Shown: positions 47,746 through 57,171 of the stretch, piece by piece
Numbering within the stretch: the stretch's first letter is position 1
How the letters are laid out: each line of letters opens with the position of its first letter
Assembly: GCA_027490995.1 (NCBI GenBank)
Contig: JAIXWY010000011.1
Span: 682,001 to 746,000, forward strand
Length of the DNA: 64,000 nt
Direction: 5' to 3'
Origin: Opitutaceae bacterium
Lineage (GTDB): Bacteria > Verrucomicrobiota > Verrucomicrobiia > Opitutales > Opitutaceae
Notes under the pieces: model-generated
Database searches by the model: none
What the model was told of the DNA's origin: nothing
Seen by the model: the letters and a program-made list of their open reading frames with translations, nothing else
Program-made: the position numbers and the translations under genes

Positions 47746-48192
47746 CTAGGACTGTCGACTGCCCGGGAAGATCGGAACGTTCTCGTAATGACGCACTCCA
47801 CCTCCGGCGCCAGCCCTGCGACGCGACTCTCCCGGGTCGTCCACCTCGACCACGTCGAAACGATAAGTCAGGGGCCGGCGCGCGGGCGGTAAGGCAAGGA
47901 GGTAAGCCTCCCCGGCCCGAGCCAGGGCCCGGCGTTTCCGGTGGTCCACCGCGGCATAACCCCCAACCAGCGCGCCCAACGCCCGCGTCTTGACCTCAAC
48001 AAAAACCAGTACTTCCCGGTCGCGCGCCACCACATCGAGCTCAACACGACGATCCCGGGGGGCTCGCCAGTTGCGCGCGAGGATGAGGAAGCCCCGCTCC
48101 CGCTCCAACCATGCCGCCGCCTCGGCTTCGCCCCACGCCCCCGCCGCGACGCGTCGCTCCAGCCCAACGAGACGACGCAGCCGCGCCAGCAT
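47746..48192 (-). CDS. yraN: YraN/UPF0102 nuclease-fold protein
   Basis: 148 residues, usual family length about 120, with an extended end. The family core reads [24 protein letters not shown], then [20 protein letters not shown]. This gives the PD-(D/E)XK-like Glu/Asp...Glu-x-Lys arrangement. It probably acts on DNA or RNA, but no role is established. The start lies 11 bases after the smc stop, so it is co-transcribed with smc. Confidence 0.93.
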   Translation of the reverse strand: MLARLRRLVGLERRVAAGAWGEAEAAAWLERERGFLILARNWRAPRDRRVELDVVARDREVLVFVEVKTRALGALVGGYAAVDHRKRRALARAGEAYLLALPPARRPLTYRFDVVEVDDPGESRRRAGAGGGVRHYENVPIFPGSRQS

Positions 48193-48203
48193 CGGCGGTC
48201 CCG

Positions 48204-51200
48204 CTAGGCCCCGGATGCCGTCTTCGCTCCCCGCACCGCTTCCGCAATGTTCTGCGGCGCCGCCTCCGTGTCACCGACGAGGTGGTTGAAGCGCATCGAA
48301 ACGGTCTTCGACACGCCGCGTTCCTCCATCGTGACGCCGTAGATCGCCTGCGCCGCCGAGACCGTGCGCTTGTTGTGCGTAATGATGATAAACTGCGACT
48401 CATGCACGAAGCGCTTCAAGAGCTCCGTGAAGCGCCCGATGTTCGACTCATCCAGCGGAGCGTCGAGCTCGTCGAGTAGACAGAACGGCGAGGGCTTCAC
48501 CATGTAGAGCGCGAACAATAGTGCCACGGCCGTCAACGTGCGCTCTCCACCGGAAAGTAGCATGATGGACTTGAGCTTCTTGCCCGGAGGCTGGGCCGCG
48601 ATCTCGATGCCGCTCTCGAGGATGTCCTCTGCCTGCACGAGCTCCAAGTTCGCCACACCACCGCCAAAGAGCGTCTGAAACGTGTAAGCGAAGTTCTTCT
48701 TGATCTGCTCGAAGGTCACCGCGAACTGCTGCTGCGACGTCTGATTGATCTCATCGATCATCTTAAGCAGAGCGGTCTTCGCCTGCACCAGATCGTCGTT
48801 CTGCGACTTCAGGAAGTCGTAGCGTTGCTTGAGTTCGGCATACTCCTCGATCGCGACAAGGTTAACCGCCCCCATGGAGGCAACGCGCTGCCGGAGGGCC
48901 TCGATCTCCGTCTTGATCGCAGCCCAATCCGCCTTCGCAACCCACTCCGCCAGCACCTCCTCGGTCGCTTCCGGTCGGACCGCCTTCTTGCGGCGCCGCT
49001 TGGGAGCCGGCGCCGAAACCGTGGCCGCGGCATCCGCGTCAGCCGCCATTGGCTCCGCGGTCGCCGTCGCTGACGTTTCCCCGGCAGCGTCGGTAGCAGC
49101 CAACGCGGCCGCCGTACCATCCTGTGCGGGTGCCGGCGCAGCGCCGCCCGCCTCGTCATCCTCTTCGTCAAGGTCAAGCGGCTTGATGTCGGCGGGCTCG
49201 TCATCCGCCTTCCACAGGATCGCCCGCCAATCATAGGTCCCGACGCGAATCTGGAACTCGCGCTGGATGTCCTCCTCAATGAAGGTCGCCCGCTGTCGAC
49301 TCTCGGCCAGCTTGATCTCGCAGCGATTCAACTCGGCCTGCGCCCGGTCTGCTTCGTTGCGGATATCGAACTGGCCCGACTCCACGCCGGAGATCGATTG
49401 CTCAAGCGCCACGAGTTCGTGTCGGATCTGCTCCACCTGCGTCTGCGACACCACCAGGGTCTCACCGAGGCGGGACGCCTCGTCTCGTTCCCGGTCCGCC
49501 GCCGCTTCTAATTCGGCGACCTGCTCGCCCCAGACTTCGATCTCCTGCTGACGCTGGATGAGCAACTCAGACAACTGGCTGCGTCGGCGCTCCATGTCGG
49601 CAAGACCACGATCGAGCACCTCGACGCGCTGCCGCCGCTCCGCCAGTTCCAGACGGGCTTGGGCCAGGGACTCGCGCTTCACGTCGCGATCCGTGCGCAA
49701 TTCCCCGAGTCGGATTTCTAAGTCGTGAATCCGGCGACGCAACGCCTCGGCCGCCTCGGTCGCCTCCGCCAAGCCGCGCTGGGCGCGTTCAAAACGCACG
49801 TCAGCCTCGTGCCGCGCTTGATCAAGGGCAGCGACTTCCGACTCCATTCGAGCAAGTCGTTGGCCCACCTCCTCGACCGCCTTGACCGCTCCGCGGTGCT
49901 CCTGCTGCGCCGCCGCCAGACTCTGCGTGGCAAGCAAGACATCCTGACGGCACTGCTCAAGCCGTGACTCCAGCTCCGTCAACCGCACCTGCAGCCCGTC
50001 AATCACCCCGCGTTGCGCGTCGTGCTGCTGCTGGTCGTCGGCGACCGCTCGCGCCGTTTCCCGCAGGTCGATCTCGCGCTGCATGATGCCGGCCGCCGCC
50101 TTCTTCTGATGCCCCCCGTAGACGAGGCCACGGCGGTCCACCAACTGGCCGGTTCGCGTCGCCACCGCCAAGAAAGGAAAGGTCGGCGTGGCCTGCCAGA
50201 AACGCAGGAAAGCGCCGAGGTCGTCGGCGACATAGCACGACTCCAGTAAGGCGACGGCCGGATGTCCCGCGACCGACGACGTCAGGGCGTGGTCCGCTCG
50301 GATCAAGCCGGCCGGCAGCTCGGCGGGCGTCGGCCAAGCCGGAGCCCCCGCCGCCACGCGGAGCACCGCCGCGCCAATCTGGTCCTGCTCAAGTTGCCGC
50401 AGCAGTCGCTCGGCCGTGTCCAGGTCAACGACGCCGATGGCTTCAGCGGCTGAGCCCAGCAGCGCCTCAAGCGCCTTGGCAAAATCCGGATGCACATCGA
50501 GCCCCTGCATGACCGGACTCACTTTTGCTCCCGCCAGCGCGCCTTCGAGGCGCCCCTGCAGGATGGCCTTGGCTCCCTCGCCGAAGCCCTCGAAACGTTC
50601 CTGCAACTGCTGGAGAAGCTTCAGTCGCGCACTGCGCTGGGCGAGCCCACGGTCGATCTCCTGCAAACGCCGCTGGGCGTCGCGAAACTCGCGGGTGACC
50701 ACCGTGATCTCCTCCTGCACCGCGGAGACCTCAGCGTGCGCACGCGACTTTTCGCCCATCGCTTCCTCGACCCGCGCCTCGACCTCAGACGCAGCCGCCT
50801 GGGCCGCCGACTGCTGGGCGCGAACGGACTCGATTTCCTGCACGACGGCCTCGTGCCGCTGCGCACTCGTCTTCTGGTCAACCTCGTAGCTCGTCGTGTC
50901 GCTGCGCAGCCGCGCGACCGTGCTCTCGTGCTGCAGCGTCTGGAACTTAGACTGCTGCAAGTCCTGCTCGTGTTTCGAGAGCTCGCCCTCGACGATCGCA
51001 AGGTCCCGGTTGCGCTGCTGGAACACATCGTCCGAGCTACCCAGCAACGTCAGCTGCTGCTGCTTGTCGCTCGCTCCGCTGTCGACTTGGGAAGCCAGCT
51101 CACGGAGCTGCATCTCCAGCTCGCTGAGGTTTTCCCGCGACGACTGCAGCCGCTCCAGCAGGCCGGATCGCTTAATGTGCGCGAGATTCGCCTGATTCTC

Positions 51201-52100
51201 CGCCTGCTCTTTACGCGAACGCACGGCATACACCGCTTCCTGAGCTTCCTGGACGCGCTGGTTGAGGCGCGAACGTTCCGTGCGCTTCTCTTCCAAGGCA
51301 CTCTGACGCTGCTGCAACTCCACGCGCCGCGTTTCCGCGGCTGCCCGCAACGACACCACCTGCGTGTCCAATCCCTCCAAGGCCGCCGTCAAGTCGGCGT
51401 GCTGGTGTCCCGCCTGAGCGAGCGCCAGGTGGCGCAAGCGGTGCTGGAGCCGCTTGTACCGCAGTGCCTTCGCCGCCTGTCGCCGCAGCGAGCCGATCTG
51501 CCGATCCACCTCGCCGATCACATCCGCCACGCGGGCGAGGTTTTGATCCGTCAGCGCCAGCTTCTGGAGTGCCTCGCGCCGCTGCGACTTGTACTTGGTG
51601 ATACCCGCCGCCTCCTCGAATACCGCCCGCCGCTCCTCCGGCTTGGAGGAAAGGATCTGATCAATCTGGCCCTGCGCCATGATCGAATAAGACGTCCGGC
51701 CAATGCCGGTATCCATGAAAAGCTTCTGGATGTCCTTCAGACGACAGGCCTGTCCGTTGAAGAAATACTCACCCTGCCCATCGCGGTGCACGCGACGCAT
51801 GATCTCGATCTCGTGAAACTCGCTGCCAAGCTGCTTCTCGCAGTCCGTCAAGAGCAACGATACCTCACAAAGCTGCGCCGGTTTACGGGTGTCCGCGCCT
51901 TCGAAAATAACGTCCTGCATGCGACCGCCGCGCAGGGCCTTCGCGCTCTGCTCACCCAGCACCCAGCGGATCGCGTCGGCGATGTTGGACTTGCCGCAGC
52001 CGTTGGGGCCGACGACCGCCGTCACGCCCGGCTCGAAACGAAGGGTAGTCGGGTCAGCAAATGACTTGAAGCCGTGGAGCTTGAGCGCCTTGAGATGCAT
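48204..52100 (-). CDS. smc: Chromosome segregation protein SMC with an Ala-rich insertion
   Basis: 1298 residues, against about 1190 for many bacterial SMCs. Walker [12 protein letters not shown] lies near residue 32; long coiled coils flank a hinge at about 515-660. The C-terminal head has [16 protein letters not shown] and Walker [15 protein letters not shown] stretch of roughly 80 residues at about 965-1045, poor in coiled-coil heptads, is almost all Ala, Asp, Pro and Thr, ending in a basic KRRRKK run. It is placed just before the [11 protein letters not shown] segment of the C-terminal coil. SMC condenses and segregates chromosomes with ScpAB. The leader has no Shine-Dalgarno. Confidence 0.97.
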   Translation of the reverse strand: MHLKALKLHGFKSFADPTTLRFEPGVTAVVGPNGCGKSNIADAIRWVLGEQSAKALRGGRMQDVIFEGADTRKPAQLCEVSLLLTDCEKQLGSEFHEIEIMRRVHRDGQGEYFFNGQACRLKDIQKLFMDTGIGRTSYSIMAQGQIDQILSSKPEERRAVFEEAAGITKYKSQRREALQKLALTDQNLARVADVIGEVDRQIGSLRRQAAKALRYKRLQHRLRHLALAQAGHQHADLTAALEGLDTQVVSLRAAAETRRVELQQRQSALEEKRTERSRLNQRVQEAQEAVYAVRSRKEQAENQANLAHIKRSGLLERLQSSRENLSELEMQLRELASQVDSGASDKQQQLTLLGSSDDVFQQRNRDLAIVEGELSKHEQDLQQSKFQTLQHESTVARLRSDTTSYEVDQKTSAQRHEAVVQEIESVRAQQSAAQAAASEVEARVEEAMGEKSRAHAEVSAVQEEITVVTREFRDAQRRLQEIDRGLAQRSARLKLLQQLQERFEGFGEGAKAILQGRLEGALAGAKVSPVMQGLDVHPDFAKALEALLGSAAEAIGVVDLDTAERLLRQLEQDQIGAAVLRVAAGAPAWPTPAELPAGLIRADHALTSSVAGHPAVALLESCYVADDLGAFLRFWQATPTFPFLAVATRTGQLVDRRGLVYGGHQKKAAAGIMQREIDLRETARAVADDQQQHDAQRGVIDGLQVRLTELESRLEQCRQDVLLATQSLAAAQQEHRGAVKAVEEVGQRLARMESEVAALDQARHEADVRFERAQRGLAEATEAAEALRRRIHDLEIRLGELRTDRDVKRESLAQARLELAERRQRVEVLDRGLADMERRRSQLSELLIQRQQEIEVWGEQVAELEAAADRERDEASRLGETLVVSQTQVEQIRHELVALEQSISGVESGQFDIRNEADRAQAELNRCEIKLAESRQRATFIEEDIQREFQIRVGTYDWRAILWKADDEPADIKPLDLDEEDDEAGGAAPAPAQDGTAAALAATDAAGETSATATAEPMAADADAAATVSAPAPKRRRKKAVRPEATEEVLAEWVAKADWAAIKTEIEALRQRVASMGAVNLVAIEEYAELKQRYDFLKSQNDDLVQAKTALLKMIDEINQTSQQQFAVTFEQIKKNFAYTFQTLFGGGVANLELVQAEDILESGIEIAAQPPGKKLKSIMLLSGGERTLTAVALLFALYMVKPSPFCLLDELDAPLDESNIGRFTELLKRFVHESQFIIITHNKRTVSAAQAIYGVTMEERGVSKTVSMRFNHLVGDTEAAPQNIAEAVRGAKTASGA

Positions 52101-52228
52101 GCGGAAGCGGCTGATTGAGACGCCCCTAAAACCGCGCGCAAAGAAAAAACGCTGCGCAGCCCCGAACGGGCCCCCTCTCCCCGCCGTCCGGGCGCGGCCA
52201 GCGGAGAGCGGAGGAGCTGGGAAACCGG

Positions 52229-53662
52229 CTACTTATGATCCCAAGGAAGGCGGATCCGCAGTCGGGGGTGCTCCCAGACCTTGAAGGGAGTAAACATCTT
52301 CCCGGGATTCAGGATGCCGTTCGGGTCAAGCGCCCGCTTGACCGCCTGCATCGCCCGAATCTCGGCCGGGCCATGCTGGATCGCGAGAAACGGCGACTTC
52401 GCCAAGCCGATGCCATGCTCGCCCGAGATCGCCCCGCCGAGGGCCACCACTCCGCGCATCAACTCAACCACCGTTTTCTCCGCGCGAAGGTACTCCGAGC
52501 GATCCGCCGCATGGTACATGATATTCACATGCAGATTGCCGTCCGCCAGATGACCGAAGGTCGGGATCGGTAGCCGGGAGCGTCGCCTGAGACGCTCGAG
52601 AAAGCGGGCAAAGCGCTCGTAGGAGGCGAGCGGCACGACGATGTCTTCGTTGAGCTTGGAGTCTCCCAGTTCAAACATCGCCCCGGAGCAGGTCCGTCGC
52701 ACCGCCCAAAGGGCTTCGGCCTCCGACCGGTCGGCCGCCTCCCGCCAACCGCTGGCCGCCGTCTTGGCCCACGCCAGCACCTCGCGACGGGCGTCCGCGA
52801 CTTCGCCGTCCGACCCTGCGAGCTCCAGCAGGATCACCGGGCACCCCGCCGCCCCGGGAAAGACCGGACGCCCGCTCACGCGCTCCGCACAGGCCACGCT
52901 GAAGCGATCCAGGAACTCGCAGATCGCCGGCTGCACGCGCGCCGCAAAGAGCTGCCGCGCCGCCCGCAGCGCCGCCGCTTCATCGGTGAACGAGGTCAAA
53001 AGGGTCCACCGGGCCGCTGGACGGGGAATCAGCCGCACGGTGGCCTCCGTCACGACCCCCAGCATACCTTCGCTCCCGATCCACAGATCGCGCAGGTTAA
53101 AACCCGCCGCATACTTCCTCGTCGGGGTGCCCCAGCGGACGAACTCACCCGTGGGCAGGAATCCTTCTAAGGCGAGGACGAAATCCCGCGTCACACCATA
53201 GCGACCGCCGTGCATTCCACCGGCGTTGCAGGCGATGTTGCCGCCAATCGTGCAGTACTTCTTCGAGGCAGGGTCCGGCGGATAAAACCACCCCACCGCG
53301 TCCGCCGCCCGATGCAGATCGTCGACCACCACCCCAGCCTGCACCCGGGCCATGCCGGCTTCCGCATCCACCCGAATGCGCCGCCAGCCCGAGAGATCCA
53401 ACACCCACCCACCCCGCAACGGCGATCCAGAGCCGGTCAGAGAGGTCCCGGCCCCCCGCACGGTCACCGGCACCCGCCGGCGATTCGCCAGGCCCAGCAC
53501 CGCCGCAATGTCATCCCGCGACCGGGGCCGGATCACCGCGTCCGGCAGGAAAGAGAGTTTACTGCCGTCAAAGGACGCTCGGAATCGCGCCTCGTCGCTC
53601 AACGCGACACGCGATCCGAGTTTTCGACGCAACAGGCGGGTGGCCTGGGAGTGATCCGACAT
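52229..53662 (-). CDS. FAD-linked oxidase, GlcD/D-lactate dehydrogenase family
   Basis: 477 residues from ATG 53662. The PCMH-type FAD domain has PVTVRGAGTSLTGS, then KKYCTIGGNIACNAGG and YGVTRDFVLALE, with LWIGSEGMLGVVTEA. The cap domain includes FGHLADGNLHVNI and SGEHGIGLAKSPF near the end, and NGILNPGKMF. The family oxidises D-2-hydroxyacids such as glycolate or D-lactate to keto acids, feeding electrons to quinone. No GlcE or iron-sulfur GlcF partner is adjacent. It is divergent from the hydroxyacid dehydrogenase cluster, which suggests shared physiology. Confidence 0.92.
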   Translation of the reverse strand: MSDHSQATRLLRRKLGSRVALSDEARFRASFDGSKLSFLPDAVIRPRSRDDIAAVLGLANRRRVPVTVRGAGTSLTGSGSPLRGGWVLDLSGWRRIRVDAEAGMARVQAGVVVDDLHRAADAVGWFYPPDPASKKYCTIGGNIACNAGGMHGGRYGVTRDFVLALEGFLPTGEFVRWGTPTRKYAAGFNLRDLWIGSEGMLGVVTEATVRLIPRPAARWTLLTSFTDEAAALRAARQLFAARVQPAICEFLDRFSVACAERVSGRPVFPGAAGCPVILLELAGSDGEVADARREVLAWAKTAASGWREAADRSEAEALWAVRRTCSGAMFELGDSKLNEDIVVPLASYERFARFLERLRRRSRLPIPTFGHLADGNLHVNIMYHAADRSEYLRAEKTVVELMRGVVALGGAISGEHGIGLAKSPFLAIQHGPAEIRAMQAVKRALDPNGILNPGKMFTPFKVWEHPRLRIRLPWDHK

Positions 53663-53786
53663 GACCGTCACCTTTGAAGCCCCGCTCCCACCCCGCAACC
53701 GGGAATTCCTGCCCCCTGCTGGTGAACGTTAGGCATCTTCGGGCTTTTCAGGCTGGAAGCGGGCGGGTCTGCTCCCATTTCCCGTC

Positions 53787-54749
53787 ATGACCCGCGTCCT
53801 TCTCACCACCACCTCCTTCCAAGATACGCCCGGCGTGCACCACGACCTGCTCGCCGCCGCCGGCTTCGAGGTGGTCCGCGAGCGGGGTCCCCTTCCCGAG
53901 TCCCGCATGCTCGAATTGGCCGGTCAGTTTGACGCCTACCTGTGCGGTGACGACGCGCTGACCCGCGCCGTGCTGCAGAAGTCCCTGCCACGGCTCAAGG
54001 TGGTGTCGAAATACGGCATCGGTCTCGACAAGATCGACGTGGCGGCCGCCACCGACCTGCGCATCCCGGTACTGTTCACGCCAGGCGTGAACCACACCAC
54101 CGTCGCTGAGCACACCTTCGCCCTGCTACTCGCCGCGGTGCGCAACCTCGTGGTCGAGGCCAATCATGTCGCCGCTGGGCGCTGGACGCGTATCACCGGG
54201 AACGAGGTGTGCGGCAAGACGCTCGCCATTGTTGGCTTCGGCCGCATCGGCCGGGAAGTCGCCATCCGTGCCCGCGCCTTCGGGCTTCGCGTAATCGGCT
54301 ACGGCAACTATTGGGACGAGGACTTCGCCCGCTGGCACGACATCACGCGGGTGGAGTCATTCGATGAATTGCTGGCCCAGGCCGATTTCATTTCCCTGCA
54401 CACGAAACTCACCGCCCAGACGAGGCACCTCATCCATGCCGGCAACATCGGCCGACTGCGACGCGGTGCGGTCATCGTGAACTGCGCTCGCGGCGAAATC
54501 CTTGAGTTGGGCGCCCTCGTCGCTGCGCTGAAGTCTGGCCATCTCAAAGCCTACGCCGCCGATGTGCTCGATCAGGAACCGCCACCCGCCGATCACCCGC
54601 TGCTCGGACTTCCGAATGTGATCCTGACGCCGCACATCGGCTCTCGCACCCATGAGAGCGTGCAACGGCAGGCGTCCTGCGCCGTGGAGAATCTTACCCG
54701 CTTCCTTTCCGGCCGCCCGCCGGTTGCCCAAGCGAACCTCCTGCCCTAA
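53787..54749 (+). CDS. D-isomer-specific 2-hydroxyacid dehydrogenase
   Basis: 320 residues. NAD-binding GFGRIG is at 150-155. The catalytic Arg235 (NCARGEI), Glu264 (DQEPPP) and His283 (TPHIGSRTHE) are all in place. The family includes phosphoglycerate, glyoxylate/hydroxypyruvate and D-lactate dehydrogenases. The sequence is nearest to phosphoglycerate dehydrogenase-like proteins, but the neighbours (an Ldh2-type dehydrogenase and a sugar-acid kinase) argue for sugar-acid metabolism. It starts a three-gene same-strand run with gaps of 21 and 94 bases. The leader is pyrimidine-rich. Confidence 0.92.
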   Translation: MTRVLLTTTSFQDTPGVHHDLLAAAGFEVVRERGPLPESRMLELAGQFDAYLCGDDALTRAVLQKSLPRLKVVSKYGIGLDKIDVAAATDLRIPVLFTPGVNHTTVAEHTFALLLAAVRNLVVEANHVAAGRWTRITGNEVCGKTLAIVGFGRIGREVAIRARAFGLRVIGYGNYWDEDFARWHDITRVESFDELLAQADFISLHTKLTAQTRHLIHAGNIGRLRRGAVIVNCARGEILELGALVAALKSGHLKAYAADVLDQEPPPADHPLLGLPNVILTPHIGSRTHESVQRQASCAVENLTRFLSGRPPVAQANLLP

Positions 54750-54770
54750 CGTTCGCGACTCTCCTCCCTC

Positions 54771-55859
54771 ATGGAAACGTTTCACACCGTCCCCGAATCC
54801 CGCCACAACGCCCTCATCGCTGCTGCGTATCGTCACCGCGGATACCTACAAGATGAGGCTGACGAGGGAGCGCGATTCTGCGCAGAGGCGTCGCGCCACG
54901 GCATCCGGACGCACAACGGCCTGAAGGCGCTACACCTCGACGAGGTGCTTGGCTCCGGCTCGAAGGGCTGCGTGCCGGGGGCGCAGATCGAGGAGCGCCC
55001 GTGCCGCTTTCCGGCCGTGCGCATCTGGAACGCCAACCGGAAGCTGGGCCAATCGACCGCCTTCCGCGCCATGGAGGAAGCGATTCGGCTCGCCGACCAG
55101 TACGGAGTTGGCACGGTCTCCGTCGACAATGCGTTCCACTACCTTTGGGGCGGCGGGTACGTGATGGACGCGGCGCGCCGCGGCTACATCGCCTACACCA
55201 ACTGTACCGCCGCGCTCGCTGAGGTCGTTCCCTTCGGCGGCCGCTATCCCACACTCGGCACAAACCCGCATTCTTGGGGCTTCCCCACCACGCCCTCGGT
55301 CGGTTTCCCCATTGTCATCGACTGGGCCACCTCCGTCATCGCGATGGGGCGCGTGCAGCAACTCAAGCGCGAGGGCAAACCGCTGCCGCCTCAGGCCGCC
55401 GTGGATAAGGATGGCAATCCTACCACCGACCCCGCCGCCGCCGTTTCCCTCCTGCCGTTCGGCGCTCACAAGGGCTACGGGCTGTCACTCATGAACGAGC
55501 TCGTCAGCGGTTTCATCGGGGGATCCCTGCCGACGGTGCGCAACCGCTGGGTGGAGGACGGCGACAAGCACACCTGCACCTTCTTCTTCCAAGTCATACA
55601 TCCGGATGCGCTCTCGGCCGGAGCCTTCGCGCGCGGCCGTTCCCAAGCGGAGAACGTCAAGGCGGTAATCGCCGACGTGCTCGGCCATGGGAACGAACGC
55701 TGCATGCTACCGGGCCAACTCGAGGCGGATTTCGCCCGCCGAAGCGTCCGTGCCGGCGGCCTTCTCTTCACGCCCGCGGAGATCCAGGCCTTCAACGAGG
55801 TCGCCCGCGAGTGCGGACAACCCGGCTGGTCGCTCGACGAGTTTCCGATCGCTCCGTAA
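54771..55859 (+). CDS. Ldh2/malate-lactate dehydrogenase family oxidoreductase
   Basis: 362 residues of the type-2 malate/L-lactate dehydrogenase family, which is unrelated to the Rossmann dehydrogenases. The SRHGIRTHNGL segment near 42-52 is the family's His-containing active-site region. NAFHYLWGGG, NPHSWGFPTTP and FGAHKGYGLSL are further family blocks, with LPGQLEADFARR at the end. Members reduce or oxidise 2-hydroxyacids such as malate, ureidoglycolate, 2,3-diketogulonate or sulfolactate, so the substrate is open. It follows the D-2-hydroxyacid dehydrogenase after 21 bases. Confidence 0.92.
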   Translation: METFHTVPESRHNALIAAAYRHRGYLQDEADEGARFCAEASRHGIRTHNGLKALHLDEVLGSGSKGCVPGAQIEERPCRFPAVRIWNANRKLGQSTAFRAMEEAIRLADQYGVGTVSVDNAFHYLWGGGYVMDAARRGYIAYTNCTAALAEVVPFGGRYPTLGTNPHSWGFPTTPSVGFPIVIDWATSVIAMGRVQQLKREGKPLPPQAAVDKDGNPTTDPAAAVSLLPFGAHKGYGLSLMNELVSGFIGGSLPTVRNRWVEDGDKHTCTFFFQVIHPDALSAGAFARGRSQAENVKAVIADVLGHGNERCMLPGQLEADFARRSVRAGGLLFTPAEIQAFNEVARECGQPGWSLDEFPIAP

Positions 55860-55953
55860 CATTTTTCCTTCCTTCTTCGCCGGCCAAGGTGTCGCCCGGA
55901 ATGCTCCCGGTGCCGGCCCCGCCCGATCCACCCGTTTTTTTCTCTCTTCCGCC

Positions 55954-57051
55954 ATGAGTCTTACCCTCAAGCCCGCCTCCAGCTGCCACTACGATCAGAT
56001 CTCGCTCGGCGAGGTCATGCTTCGCCTCGACCCCGGCGAGACGCGCGTCCGCACGGCGCGTCACTTCACCGCCTGGGAGGGCGGCGGTGAGTACAACACC
56101 TCGCGGGGTCTGCGCAAATGCTTCAACCTCCGCACGGCAGTGTGCACGGCCTTCGTCGACAACGAAGTGGGGCACTTGATCGAGGACTTCATCATGCAGG
56201 GCGGCGTCGCGACCGACTTCATCCGGTGGCGCGAGGACGACGGCATCGGCCGGACGGTCCGCAATGGCCTTAACTTCACCGAGCGCGGGTTCGGAATCCG
56301 CGGTGCCGTCGGCGTGCCCGACCGCGGCAACACGGCAGCGAGCCAACTGAAGCCGGGCGACTTCGACTGGGACCATCTCTTCGGCAAGCTCGGTGTCCGC
56401 TGGTTCCACACCGGGGGCATCTTCGCCGCCCTCTCCGAATCCACTGCCGCACTTGCCATCGAGGCGGTGAAGGCCGCGCAGCGCCACGGCACGGTCGTAT
56501 CGTACGACCTCAACTATCGGCCCTCCCTGTGGAAGACGATCGGCGGACTCAAGAAGGCCCAAGAGGTCAACCGCGAGATCGCCCGCTACGTCGATGTGAT
56601 GATCGGCAACGAGGAGGATTTCACGGCGTCTCTCGGCTTCGAGGTGAAAGGAGCCGATCACTCGCTCAGCCACATCGAGACCGAGGCCTTCAAGGCGATG
56701 ATCGAAACCGCCGTGAAGGAGTTCCCGAACTTCAAGGTCGCAGCCACCACCCTGCGCCGCGTGATGACCGCGACGCGCAATGACTGGAGTGCGATCCTGT
56801 GGCATGACGGCCGCTTCCACGAGAGCCGTAAGTACCCCGACCTCGAGATCCTCGATCGCGTCGGCGGCGGCGATAGCTTCGCGAGCGGCCTTCAGTTTGG
56901 CTTCCTGTCCAAGAACGACCCGCAGGCCGCCGTCGAGTACGGGGCGGCTCACGGAGCCTTTGCTTCCACCACCCCAGGTGACACGTCGATGGCCACGCAG
57001 AAGGAAGTGGAGAAGCTCATGAAGGGCGGCGGAGCCCGTGTCGTCCGCTGA
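55954..57051 (+). CDS. kdgK: PfkB-family carbohydrate kinase, 2-dehydro-3-deoxygluconokinase type
   Basis: 365 residues from ATG 55954. The N-terminal beta lid is followed by the substrate-binding WEGGGEYNTSRGL region and RPSLWKT. The catalytic aspartate is at about residue 307 in DRVGGGDSFASG, the PfkB signature 2. The LNYRPSLWK and VDVMIGNEEDF motifs resemble 2-keto-3-deoxygluconate kinases, so ATP-dependent phosphorylation of a KDG-like acid is the best guess; other sugar kinases are possible. It closes the three-gene cluster. The 23-base leader is almost pure pyrimidine (TTTCTCTCTTCC). Confidence 0.85.
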   Translation: MSLTLKPASSCHYDQISLGEVMLRLDPGETRVRTARHFTAWEGGGEYNTSRGLRKCFNLRTAVCTAFVDNEVGHLIEDFIMQGGVATDFIRWREDDGIGRTVRNGLNFTERGFGIRGAVGVPDRGNTAASQLKPGDFDWDHLFGKLGVRWFHTGGIFAALSESTAALAIEAVKAAQRHGTVVSYDLNYRPSLWKTIGGLKKAQEVNREIARYVDVMIGNEEDFTASLGFEVKGADHSLSHIETEAFKAMIETAVKEFPNFKVAATTLRRVMTATRNDWSAILWHDGRFHESRKYPDLEILDRVGGGDSFASGLQFGFLSKNDPQAAVEYGAAHGAFASTTPGDTSMATQKEVEKLMKGGGARVVR

Positions 57052-57171
57052 GAGGGGAAACGGCCGGGCCGCCGCCTGAAAGCGCGGTGACTTCCGCGGC
57101 CGCGGATTGCACTTTGGCTCAAGTCGCGTAGGATCGCAGGCTTGCGTCCCGGCCCCGTACCCCTCTCCCCG

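Noticed and set aside
50490-52064. 524-codon plus-strand frame opposite smc
   Set aside because: Antisense to the coiled-coil region; Leu/Arg-rich shadow only.
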